Source of the DNA: Terriglobales bacterium
GTDB taxonomy: Bacteria; Acidobacteriota; Terriglobia; Bryobacterales; Bryobacteraceae
Length of the DNA stretch: 64,000 nt
Assembly: GCA_027485675.1 (NCBI GenBank)
Contig: JAIXQP010000053.1
Coordinates: forward strand, 1 to 64,000
Direction: 5' to 3'
The number at the start of each line of letters is the position of its first letter. Position 1 is the stretch's first letter. The translations under genes were made by a program, and so were the position numbers. The notes below the pieces were generated by a model. The model searched no databases. It was not told the DNA's origin and was given only the letters and a program-made list of their open reading frames with translations. Shown here in pieces: positions 8,728 to 16,170 of this stretch.

Positions 8728-8756
8728 TTGACAGCCCGGAGCCACCACCGTAGACT
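8728..8756 (+). promoter_or_regulatory. Near-consensus sigma-70 promoter of the cysteine-rich peptide operon
   Basis: TTGACA (8728-8733) and TAGACT (8751-8756) are separated by exactly 17 bases. Transcription should start near 8763, immediately before the AGGAGG ribosome site. This classical promoter with leader contrasts with the -10-only, leaderless-looking starts of many neighbouring genes. Confidence 0.75.
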
Positions 8757-8763
8757 GTGGCCC

Positions 8764-8769
8764 AGGAGG
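8764..8769 (+). promoter_or_regulatory. Consensus Shine-Dalgarno (AGGAGG) that decides the start of the Cys-rich gene
   Basis: AGGAGG lies 10 bases before the in-frame ACG at 8780 and 43 bases before the first ordinary in-frame start (TTG 8813). Its position argues that translation begins near 8780, at a codon that is not a standard initiator. Confidence 0.6.
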
Positions 8770-8779
8770 AAAGCATTCA

Positions 8780-9070
8780 ACGAATAATCGCCTTAGTCTT
8801 ACGCTATGGCTATTGACTGTTTTTGTAATTTCGGCCCATTTCAGTTCTCAGGCCCATGCTCAAAGTTGTTTTCAGTCGAACGGAAACAATGGGACCTTCT
8901 CCCAGCGGTTCTGTACGGACTGGTGCAATCCGACTCTCAATATGGACATTTGTGAACATGACTACTGCCGTTCGTTCGATGAGTACGGTCAACCGACATG
9001 CGTAGGATATCTTTGGTACTGCATTGACATCCATTTCTGCGGGCAATATCCAGGGTGTTTCAATTGTTGA
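8780..9070 (+). CDS. Small secreted cysteine-rich peptide (unknown)
   Basis: Read from ACG 8780 the product has 96 residues: a complete signal peptide (n-region TNNR, hydrophobic core LSLTLWLLTVFVISA, then SSQAHA before QS) and a mature chain of about 65 residues with ten cysteines in C, FC, WC, IC, YC, TC, YC, FC, GC and a final NC. Ten cysteines suggest up to five disulfides in the periplasm or outside the cell. Starting at TTG 8813 would cut the signal peptide to 16-18 residues without its basic n-region, so the upstream start is preferred despite the unusual ACG. I know no named family for it. Seventeen bases after its stop begins a membrane-anchored companion gene. Base composition is visibly more AT-rich than in flanking priA and the exporter genes. 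Confidence 0.6.
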   Translation, partial: TNNRLSLTLWLLTVFVISAHFSSQAHAQSCFQSNGNNGTFSQRFCTDWCNPTLNMDICEHDYCRSFDEYGQPTCVGYLWYCIDIHFCGQYPGCFNC

Positions 9071-9087
9071 GGTAAGTGGAGATTGAA

Positions 9088-9843
9088 ATGAAGCTACTCA
9101 TCATTTTTGTCAGTACGATCTCGATAGCCATTGCGGCATTCTTTCTGGTGACCCAAACTCGGTTGGGCGTAAAGGTAGTTCATGCGGAACCCGCGCTGAC
9201 GGAGTTCACGGCAACTATTCGCACGCAGCAGTATAGTTCGGCATCACAACTTATGTTAACCGACGTGATCGCGGTGGCCGTTAAAGGGGATGGCTCCCGC
9301 GCCGAGAAACGAATCATCCGAAACGGCAATCCCTTGGAGGTTCGGACGGTTATCGACACTGCGGCCGCAAAAAAGACCGTTATCGATGTATTGACAGAGT
9401 CGAAAACAACCTACCGGTTGACGGATAAGGAGGTCATCGCCTATCGGCACAAACCGTCAAGCTGCACCCCGGGCAACCAACAGGCCGAAACATCTACGCT
9501 CTTGGGGTATGCCGTGGTGAAGGTCGTTACCAATGAAACTGCCGGTCAACCGTCAGTACGGAAGGTCCAATGGCGTGCGCCAGCGCTTAACTGCTTTCCG
9601 CTCAAGACCGAAGCCCAAGAGGTGATGGCTGATGGTTCGCTTGGCAGTTCCAGTATCGAGGAGGTCACCAACCTGTCTCTGGGCACGCCCGAGAGATCAA
9701 TTTTTGAGATCCCCGCCAACTATCAGGAGAGGTCACCGTCGTCGGTGATGGAGCGAGCCCGCGAGCTCAAAGGCCAAGCAAGGTGCGAAGACTGTAAGGC
9801 AGGGAATCGAAAGCTGGATGAGGTGTATCAGGCCTCGCGATAG
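9088..9843 (+). CDS. Membrane-anchored or secreted protein, companion of the Cys-rich peptide
   Basis: The 251-residue product starts at ATG 9088 with GGAG seven bases upstream. It has an N-terminal hydrophobic segment (MKLLIIFVSTISIAIAAFFLV), so it is exported or anchored. The body alternates beta strands and charged turns, with a DTAAAKKTVIDVLTESKTTYRL segment, LGYAVVKVV and FEIPANYQERSPSS. This pattern recalls acidobacterial secreted proteins of a LolA- or DUF4412-like fold, but I cannot name a family. Two cysteines lie mid-chain (SSC and NCF), and a CEDC pair sits near the C-terminus. It shares the promoter at 8728 with the Cys-rich gene. A role in handling or receiving that peptide is only inference from adjacency. 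Confidence 0.65.
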   Translation: MKLLIIFVSTISIAIAAFFLVTQTRLGVKVVHAEPALTEFTATIRTQQYSSASQLMLTDVIAVAVKGDGSRAEKRIIRNGNPLEVRTVIDTAAAKKTVIDVLTESKTTYRLTDKEVIAYRHKPSSCTPGNQQAETSTLLGYAVVKVVTNETAGQPSVRKVQWRAPALNCFPLKTEAQEVMADGSLGSSSIEEVTNLSLGTPERSIFEIPANYQERSPSSVMERARELKGQARCEDCKAGNRKLDEVYQASR

Positions 9844-9947
9844 CATCCAAGCAGGCTTGAGGCATGATCCGGAGGGGCGGTGAAGATATCCGGAGCGGAA
9901 CGGGGAGCCGTCTGCTCCGGTTTCCTCGCAAGCCGTCGATGGTCCGG

Positions 9948-9953
9948 TATACT
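9948..9953 (+). promoter_or_regulatory. Putative -10 box (GGTATACT) of the HlyD-ABC operon
   Basis: TATACT preceded by GG ends 10 bases before GTG 9964, which is the preferred start of the HlyD gene. No Shine-Dalgarno sequence intervenes. Confidence 0.45.
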
Positions 9954-9963
9954 CGAAGCCATC

Positions 9964-11082
9964 GTGATCGTACGCCGGCTCTTGCTCTTTCTGGTGGTAC
10001 TCGGGTTGGCGGCCGCCGCGTGGTGGGGAATCACGCAGCGGACAACGCAGCCGGCAACGGTGTATGGAATTGTGGAGTCGCGACGCGTTGAGGTGGGGTC
10101 CAAAATCGGCGGACGGGTGACCGAGGTGCTGGTGGAGGAGGGGGCGGTCGTCGATCTGGAGACGCCGCTGGTACGGTTTGACTTCGCGGAGTTGCGGGCG
10201 CGGTTGCGGCAGGCCGAAGCGCGGGTGGCGGAGGCCGGGGCGCGCGCTGAGCAGTTGCGGCGCGGTTTGCGGCCGGAGGAGATTGCGCAGGCAGCTGCCG
10301 CGGCAGCGGCGGCGCGGGCCCAATGGGACGCGGCTAAGACCGGACCCCGGCCCCAGGAGATTGCCCAGGCACGGGCAGAGTTGCAGGCGACGACAGCCGA
10401 ATTAGAGACGGCCTATGCTACCGCCAAGCGCCTCGAACAGTTGGCCAAGACCGGGGACATTTCGCAGCAGGCGCTGGACGAGGCGACGGGAAAGCGCGAT
10501 GCGTTGAACGCGCGGGCGCGGGCGCTGCGGCAGCGGGTGCTGCTGCTCGAAGCGGGGACGAGGACGGAGGAGACTCGAGCGGCTGAGCAACGGGCGCTGC
10601 AGGCGGAGAAAGCGGCAGCGGTGGCGCGGTTGGGGAGCCGGCCGGAGGAGATCGCCCAAGCGCAGGCGCGCCTGGAGCAGGCGCAGGCAGAGGCCGCGCA
10701 GTTGGCCGTGCAATTGGCGGAGGTGGAGGTCAGAGCGCCTTCGCGGGCACGCGTCGAGACGGTATCGGTGCGGCCGGGGGATCTGGTTCCGGCGGGGCGA
10801 CCGGTGGTGTCGCTGCTCGAAGAGTCGCAGACTTGGGTGCGGGCGTACGTGCCGGCGCCAGACCTGAGCGGGTGGGGCGTGGGAACGAAGGTGGAGGTGG
10901 TGCTCGATAGCGGGCAGCGGATCGCCGGGACGGTGCAACAGGTGGCGGGGCAGGCCGAGTTTCTGCCGCGGAATATTCAGACGCGGGAGGACCGGACGCA
11001 TCAGGTGTTCGCCGTGAAGATTCAGGCGCCGGGGGTAGAGTTGCGATCGGGAATGGCGGCCGAGGTCCGGCGGGTCCCCTGA
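9964..11082 (+). CDS. HlyD-family periplasmic adaptor of an ABC exporter
   Basis: The product has 372 residues from GTG 9964. It has one N-terminal membrane anchor ([20 protein letters not shown]), then the adaptor half-motif [18 protein letters not shown] and a lipoyl-like hairpin. A long Ala/Gln/Glu/Arg-rich coiled coil (about 80-260) contains the repeated phrase RPEEIAQA. The beta-barrel region [21 protein letters not shown] is near 275. It resembles YbhG/EmrA-type fusion proteins that join an inner-membrane pump to an outer-membrane channel. An alternative start is GTG 9880, preceded by GGAGG, which would add 28 residues without a signal. The stop overlaps the next start by one base (TGATG). 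Confidence 0.85.
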   Translation: MIVRRLLLFLVVLGLAAAAWWGITQRTTQPATVYGIVESRRVEVGSKIGGRVTEVLVEEGAVVDLETPLVRFDFAELRARLRQAEARVAEAGARAEQLRRGLRPEEIAQAAAAAAAARAQWDAAKTGPRPQEIAQARAELQATTAELETAYATAKRLEQLAKTGDISQQALDEATGKRDALNARARALRQRVLLLEAGTRTEETRAAEQRALQAEKAAAVARLGSRPEEIAQAQARLEQAQAEAAQLAVQLAEVEVRAPSRARVETVSVRPGDLVPAGRPVVSLLEESQTWVRAYVPAPDLSGWGVGTKVEVVLDSGQRIAGTVQQVAGQAEFLPRNIQTREDRTHQVFAVKIQAPGVELRSGMAAEVRRVP

Positions 11083-12014
11083 TGCCGCCGGTGATTGAGA
11101 CGCGGGAGATCTCGATTCGCTTCGGCGCGTTTACGGCGGTAGACCGGGTGAACCTGACGGTGGAGCGTGGCGACGTGTTTGGACTGCTGGGGCCGAACGG
11201 GTCGGGCAAGACGACGCTGATCAAGTCGCTGTGCGGCCTTGTGAAGATCTCGGGAGGCGAGGGGCGGCTGCTGGGGATGGACGTGCGGCAGGAGGCGCCG
11301 GAGATCCGGCGGCGTATCGGGTATATGTCGCAGCGGTTCGGGCTCTACGAAGACCTGACGGTGCGGGAGAACATCGAGTTCTATTCCGGAGTGTACGGGC
11401 TGACGGCCGAGCGGCATGCGCGGCGGTTTGCGAGCGTCGTGGAGTTGACGGCGATTGCGCCGTATCTCGACCGGCGGGCGAGCCAGTTGTCCGGCGGATG
11501 GAAGCAGCGGCTGGCGCTGGCCTGCGCGATTGTGCACGAGCCGGAGGTCGTGTTCCTCGATGAGCCGACGGCGGGCATTGATCCGGTGGCGCGGCGGGCG
11601 CTGTGGGACCTCGTGTTTCTGCTTTCGGGCCAAGGGGTGACGTTTCTTGTGACGACGCACTACATGGACGAGGCGGAGCGGTGCGGGCGCGTGGGCTACC
11701 TGTACAACTCGACGATGGTGGCGATGGGGACGGTGGCCGAGTTGAAGCAACTGCCGGCGGCGAACCCGCCGGGCACGGCGCGGTATGAGATCACCTGCCC
11801 GAACATCACCGAGATGCTGACGATGGTGCGCGCGTTGCCCTACGTGCGGGAGGCGACGGTGTTCGGGCAGTCGATTCACGCTCTGGCGGAGACGGAATCG
11901 GCGGGAGCCTTGGGGGCGGCGACGTGCGTTTCCCTGCGGCGCATTGAGCCCTCGCTCGAAGATGTGTTCGTGACGTTGACGAACCGGATCATCGCGGACC
12001 GGAGGGCGGGATGA
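11082..12014 (+). CDS. ABC transporter ATP-binding protein (ABC-2 exporter)
   Basis: The 310-residue ATPase has Walker [17 protein letters not shown] near 35-50, Q-loop region [15 protein letters not shown], signature [12 protein letters not shown] near 140, Walker [14 protein letters not shown] and the switch His in [12 protein letters not shown]. This is the DrrA/YbhF-like family, which drives export through ABC-2 permeases. It has a single nucleotide-binding domain, whereas enteric YbhF has two, so the working pump should contain two copies. It sits between the HlyD adaptor and the permease with start-stop overlaps on both sides, which makes this one transcription unit. Confidence 0.9.
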   Translation: MPPVIETREISIRFGAFTAVDRVNLTVERGDVFGLLGPNGSGKTTLIKSLCGLVKISGGEGRLLGMDVRQEAPEIRRRIGYMSQRFGLYEDLTVRENIEFYSGVYGLTAERHARRFASVVELTAIAPYLDRRASQLSGGWKQRLALACAIVHEPEVVFLDEPTAGIDPVARRALWDLVFLLSGQGVTFLVTTHYMDEAERCGRVGYLYNSTMVAMGTVAELKQLPAANPPGTARYEITCPNITEMLTMVRALPYVREATVFGQSIHALAETESAGALGAATCVSLRRIEPSLEDVFVTLTNRIIADRRAG

Positions 12015-13117
12015 GCCAGTTTGCGGGAACGTGGCCCATGATGCGGAAGGAGTTTCTGCACCTGCGGCGGGACCCGGGGACGGTGATTTTCGCGCTACTG
12101 ATTCCGGTGCTTCAGCTGATTATTTTCGGCTTTGCGCTGAACATGAACGTGCGGCGGATTCCGACGGTGATTTACGAGCAAGCGCCGTCGCAGCGGAGCC
12201 GGGAGTTGATCGAACGATTCCGGGCGACGGATACGTTCGCGATCGTGGCGCATGTGGGATCCGACGAGGAGTTGTACGGGGCGATCCGGCGGGGGCGGGC
12301 GCAGGCGGCTTTGAAGATTCCCTATGACTATTCCGACCGCGTGCTCGAAGGGCGCGGAGCGACGGTGCAGCTGCTGGTGGACGGATCGGATTCGACGGTT
12401 TCGAACGCAGCGTTGAACGTGTTCAACGCCCTGATTTTGCTCGAGAATCAGCGGCTGGCGCGGGCGGGCCCGCCGGTGGTGGAGGCCCGGCCGGCCGTGC
12501 TGTTCAATCCGGCGACCCGGTCGCCAAACTTTTTTGTACCGGGGCTGGTGGCGGCGCTGGTGCAGATCATGGTGATCGTGCTGGTGGCGCTGTCCGTGGT
12601 GCGGGAGCGAGAACGGGGCACACTGGATCAACTGACAGTGACCCCGGTGCAGCCGCTGGGCGTGATGGTGGGCAAGATGATTCCTTACGTCCTGCTGGGG
12701 TTCGTCGAAATCTGCTGGGTGCTACTGATTATGCGGGTGGTGTTCGCGGTGCCAATCCACGGGAGCCTGGCGACGCTGCTGCTGCTGGCGGTGCCGTTCC
12801 TGGTGGCTTCCGCGGGAATGGGACTGCTGATTTCGACGCGGGCGCGGTCGCAGGCCGAGGCGTTCCAAATGGCGTTCGGGACGATGCTGCCGACGATCTT
12901 TCTTTCGGGCTATATCTTCCCGATTAATAACATGCCGCTGCAGTTTCAGATGGTGAGTAAGATCATTCCCACTACTTACTTTATTGATGTGACGCGGGGC
13001 GTGATCCTGCGGGGGGCGAGCCTGGCTGAGTTGTGGACGAACGGCGCGGTGCTGCTGCTGATGGCGCTGGTGGCCGTGGGGCTGGCGGCGCGGCAGTTCC
13101 ACCGCCAGCTTACTTAA
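12011..13117 (+). CDS. ABC-2 type permease (YbhR/YhhJ-like)
   Basis: The 368-residue membrane protein has one TM segment at the N-terminus ([17 protein letters not shown]), a large extracytoplasmic domain (about 45-165) and a C-terminal bundle of five TM helices. Motifs include [15 protein letters not shown], typical of ABC2_membrane_3 permeases, and [13 protein letters not shown]. It starts in an ATGA overlap with the ATPase. Only one permease is present, so a homodimer is expected, unlike the YbhS/YbhR pair. Substrate is unknown; YbhGFSR-type pumps handle drugs and other amphipathic compounds. The gene ends in an 8-base convergent overlap with the Tli4-like gene. Confidence 0.88.
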   Translation: MSQFAGTWPMMRKEFLHLRRDPGTVIFALLIPVLQLIIFGFALNMNVRRIPTVIYEQAPSQRSRELIERFRATDTFAIVAHVGSDEELYGAIRRGRAQAALKIPYDYSDRVLEGRGATVQLLVDGSDSTVSNAALNVFNALILLENQRLARAGPPVVEARPAVLFNPATRSPNFFVPGLVAALVQIMVIVLVALSVVRERERGTLDQLTVTPVQPLGVMVGKMIPYVLLGFVEICWVLLIMRVVFAVPIHGSLATLLLLAVPFLVASAGMGLLISTRARSQAEAFQMAFGTMLPTIFLSGYIFPINNMPLQFQMVSKIIPTTYFIDVTRGVILRGASLAELWTNGAVLLLMALVAVGLAARQFHRQLT

Positions 13118-13964
13118 CGGGAACGGATTCGAGCGAAGGGAGCATGGCTTCCCAGGCGGCTTCGAGCTGAGGCTGCAGCGCGGCGGGGCCTTTGGCCAGG
13201 AAGTCGATGCGGGGCTTGGCGCCGTCACGGCCGACGCCGGGATAGTGCCAGGTGAGGCGCACTTGCGGCTCCTGGCCCGGCAGGGCAACCCGGATGCGGA
13301 TCTCGCGGCCATTGAGGCCGGCGAGGGTGCGGTCGCGCTCACTGAGCACGGTTAAGGTGCCGCCGGCGGCGCCCGTCATGCCGCGTTCCTCTTCGACATC
13401 CATGAACGTCTTGTTGTCGGGTTCGGTGACGGTTTGGGTGGAGAACTCGACTCTCCCGGCGCCGGCCGGGAGGTCCCAGATGATGCGAACCGACTCGCTG
13501 AGCGAGGGCCCCATGTGGATGGCGCCGGGCCCGAGACAGAAGCCGGCCCCCGTTCCCGGCTTGTAGTTTTCAAGCACTGCGGCCGAGAGCTTTTCGGCAA
13601 CGGCCTCTTTGCCTTCGGGCGCATCGCGAACGATGGAGACGGCGACGCCTTCGCGCAGGGCCTGGGCTTCGAGAACGAGATCGGAGCCTTCCTTGTACCA
13701 GAAGGCGGCCACCCCGGCGCCGAGGGACGGCCGGGAGACGATCTTATCGGCATGGGCGGCGACCTTGGCATCCCACGCGCCGGGCTGTTCGGGTACGGCC
13801 GCGACTTCGACGCCGTAGATCATCTGGCTGCGGCTGACAAAGGCCAAGCCATCCGGCACGCCAACGCGAAACCGTCCGATTGCTTCCTTGTTTTTTAATT
13901 CCACTCGCTTTTCTCCCGCACAACTTACGATTAACCCGGCGAAGAGGAGCAGCGCCCCTTTCAT
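13110..13964 (-). CDS. Tli4-like immunity lipoprotein
   Basis: The 284-residue product begins MKGALLLFAGLIVSCAGEK, a lipoprotein signal with the acylated cysteine at position 15. The body carries a central GFCLGPGAIH motif followed by a beta-rich segment ending EFSTQT, and near the C-terminus REIRIRVALPGQE. This arrangement matches my memory of the T6SS immunity family Tli4, whose members protect against periplasmic phospholipase effectors of the Tle4 family. The context fits: its start overlaps the stop of an upstream lipase gene (ATGA), so the two are translationally coupled. Assignment to Tli4 is by motif recall and synteny, and a profile search would settle it. The gene runs convergently into the ABC permease. 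Confidence 0.62.
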   Translation of the reverse strand: MKGALLLFAGLIVSCAGEKRVELKNKEAIGRFRVGVPDGLAFVSRSQMIYGVEVAAVPEQPGAWDAKVAAHADKIVSRPSLGAGVAAFWYKEGSDLVLEAQALREGVAVSIVRDAPEGKEAVAEKLSAAVLENYKPGTGAGFCLGPGAIHMGPSLSESVRIIWDLPAGAGRVEFSTQTVTEPDNKTFMDVEEERGMTGAAGGTLTVLSERDRTLAGLNGREIRIRVALPGQEPQVRLTWHYPGVGRDGAKPRIDFLAKGPAALQPQLEAAWEAMLPSLESVPVK

Positions 13965-15484
13965 GGCGCGCCGCCGGCGGGTTTCCGCTGCTCCCAGTAC
14001 CGGTGTTTGACCATGGCGGTGATCGCCTTGATGGCCCATTCCTGCATCAGTTTGTTCTCGTAGGCCGGCTGATGCTCCATCCGCAGTTTGATATCCCCAG
14101 GGGCGGGCCGGTTGGGCGCATCCACCCCCACTCCCGAGGAGGTTGGGACGGTGCCGTCGCCATCGCCGGCGGGATCCTGCAGCACCGCTTGCATATCCTT
14201 GCCGGCCGCGTTGACAAAGAATCCGCGGAAGCACTGATTGGGATAGGGGTCGCTGCGAATCCAATTGGACTCCACGTGCATTTCGACGACGTCGGCCGAC
14301 TTGTGCTGGATGCCGGTGGCAGCGAGCGTCTGTGGGTGCTGCAGCGGGCCGGTGGAGGGACTCAGTTGATCGTGGAGCGCTTCGGCGATGGCGAGGTTCT
14401 TGAGGTAGACGTCCCAGGACTTATCGAGTTCGGCGTTCATCTCGTCGAACGGGTCGCCGCCTTCGGGGGCGGTTTTCTCGGGGTTGAGCAGGACGGGGTC
14501 GACCAGTCCCCAGTATTCGTTGGTGCTCGGCTTTTCGCCGGCTTTGGGATGGACAACGGCTTTGCGGCGGTAGATCTCGTCGTAGGGGTTGGTCTGGGGC
14601 TCGGCGACGAGCAGGCGCCCATCTTCGGTGACGCGGACCCATTCCGCTTTGCCGTCGTTGGCTTTATAGAGTTTGTTGGGCAGCAGGGTGAGACCGCCGG
14701 GGATGTTCCCCATGATGGCGGTGACCTTCGGGCCGTCGTTGCCGAGCGCGCGCTGCACCAGGCCCAGAGAGTTGAAGCCTTCAAAGCCGGCTTTCATGCG
14801 CCAGTAAGCGCCGGGCGAACCGTTAACGGGCTGGACGCCGTGGACGATGCCAACGATGTTTTCACGGGCACCGCAGAGTTCGCTGGCCGTGCGGGAGACG
14901 AGGCCGCCCATCGAATGCGAGATCAGAATCACCTTTTCGCACAGGCCGGTGATCTTCCGGGCCTCTTCAATGATGCTATCGATCCGCTTGGCGAGATAGG
15001 TTCCGGCGGCCTTCACATCGTCGGTCCAGTTATAGCCGACGGCGTAGACGGGAAAGACGAAGTACTTATCGAGTTCCTTCCAATCGTGCTCCCGGAGCTT
15101 ATTCAGGAAGATATGGTAGTCCTCCATGATGCCGCGCCAGCCGTCGCCGGGCGGGGAGTCTTCGTCTACTTCCAGGAACTCCGGGTTGAAGGTCTGGTGC
15201 GGTTTGCCGACGATCAGGCGGCGGCGGTAGGCGCCGTCGGAGCTGGCGAAGATGAGGTTCGAGAGCATCCAACCGGTGGCGGTGCTCCAGCGGAGATTCG
15301 GAAAGCCGTCGGCTTCGCCTTCGCCGTTGGTGCCGGGGCGGCGGAGGTGGGTGCCCATGATGCCGGGGACGAAGACGAGGGGAATGGCCTCGCGGCGTAC
15401 TTCGATTTCGTGGGTTTCCTTGGTCTCGAGCCCGGCGAGGAACTCGTCGACCTTGTTCCAATCGACCTGATGTTTCTTGGGCAT
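13961..15484 (-). CDS. Tle4-like alpha/beta-hydrolase lipase (putative T6SS-type effector)
   Basis: The 507-residue protein has an alpha/beta-hydrolase core with PLVFVPGIMGTHLR (residues 35-48), which forms the oxyanion region. The nucleophile elbow is SHSMGG with Ser191, a GxSxG variant with Ser in first position. A GDGTVP motif gives Asp443, and EHQPAY gives His471. This Ser-Asp-His layout resembles PGAP1/LCAT-type lipases and the T6SS phospholipase Tle4 (TplE). There is no signal peptide, as expected for cargo delivered by a contractile system. The start ATG 15484 is five bases after the stop of the preceding lipoprotein gene. The downstream neighbour encodes the probable immunity lipoprotein. 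An ordinary intracellular esterase is the main alternative. Confidence 0.65.
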   Translation of the reverse strand: MPKKHQVDWNKVDEFLAGLETKETHEIEVRREAIPLVFVPGIMGTHLRRPGTNGEGEADGFPNLRWSTATGWMLSNLIFASSDGAYRRRLIVGKPHQTFNPEFLEVDEDSPPGDGWRGIMEDYHIFLNKLREHDWKELDKYFVFPVYAVGYNWTDDVKAAGTYLAKRIDSIIEEARKITGLCEKVILISHSMGGLVSRTASELCGARENIVGIVHGVQPVNGSPGAYWRMKAGFEGFNSLGLVQRALGNDGPKVTAIMGNIPGGLTLLPNKLYKANDGKAEWVRVTEDGRLLVAEPQTNPYDEIYRRKAVVHPKAGEKPSTNEYWGLVDPVLLNPEKTAPEGGDPFDEMNAELDKSWDVYLKNLAIAEALHDQLSPSTGPLQHPQTLAATGIQHKSADVVEMHVESNWIRSDPYPNQCFRGFFVNAAGKDMQAVLQDPAGDGDGTVPTSSGVGVDAPNRPAPGDIKLRMEHQPAYENKLMQEWAIKAITAMVKHRYWEQRKPAGGAP

Positions 15485-15489
15485 CGTGG

Positions 15490-16170
15490 TTAGCGCTTGG
15501 CGGCGTCCTGATTGATCTTGACGATGGCGGCGGCGACGGCTGGCGTGGCGCCGTTCTGCGTCCACCAGGTGCGGGCTTCGGCGGGCGTGGTGTAGCCCGG
15601 ATGGAGGCGGCGGACCCAGGCTTCGGCGAAGACTTTGGCTTCGGGCGTGCTGTCCTCCGCTTCGAGAATAGTGAGCAGGGCGGGAATGGTTTCGGCGGTG
15701 AACTCGACGCGGATGTCGATGGCGTTCGAGAGTACGGTGTCGGCGTCGTCGGTGACATCCTTCACCTGCAGGCTGTTCGAACCCGGCACGAAGCGTTCCG
15801 GCCAGCGCTTGCCGGCATCGTACTGGAAGGAGTGCTGTTCGCCGGGGGCGAGTGAGAAGGTCTCGGCGGATTCAATCGACCAACGGACGCGGCCTTCTCC
15901 GGCGTAGCGGATAATTTTGCCGAACGATACCGTGGCCGCGCCGATGACCAGTTGCACCTCCCAGGTCTTTTGCGGGTCGCGCAGTTCGAGCGTCCCGTTC
16001 GAGCGGTTCGTGTAGCGAACGCCGATGGGAATGGATCCGCCGAGGGAGAAGACCCGTTTGGGCGCCGCCAGTTCAATCGACTTTTTGGTGGCCGCAGCCC
16101 CTTGCACACCGTCACTCATAAGACATCCTCCCAGCAGTAGCGGTCCGATCGCAGCCAGTGCGAGTCTCAC
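15490..16170 (-). CDS. Lipoprotein, putative immunity partner of the metallopeptidase protein
   Basis: The 226-residue product starts at GTG 16170 with a lipoprotein signal (MRLALAAIGPLLLGGC, Cys16). The middle is beta-rich (VFSLGGSIPIGVRYTNRSNG, EVQLVIGA), like a small Ig-type or intracellular-proteinase-inhibitor fold. The C-terminal third is helical (PEAKVFAEAWVRRLHPG). No named family is recognised. Its GTG overlaps the TGA of the 958-residue gene by four bases (GTGA), exactly as the Tli4-like gene overlaps the lipase gene. By that parallel I infer that it neutralises the 958-residue protein in the periplasm. It could instead be an accessory lipoprotein. Confidence 0.6.
   Translation of the reverse strand: MRLALAAIGPLLLGGCLMSDGVQGAAATKKSIELAAPKRVFSLGGSIPIGVRYTNRSNGTLELRDPQKTWEVQLVIGAATVSFGKIIRYAGEGRVRWSIESAETFSLAPGEQHSFQYDAGKRWPERFVPGSNSLQVKDVTDDADTVLSNAIDIRVEFTAETIPALLTILEAEDSTPEAKVFAEAWVRRLHPGYTTPAEARTWWTQNGATPAVAAAIVKINQDAAKR

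Noticed and set aside
8806-8955. 49-residue open frame with an ATG in the Cys-rich region
   Set aside because: No signal, no ribosome site at the right distance, and it overlaps the frame that gives a full signal peptide and ten cysteines.
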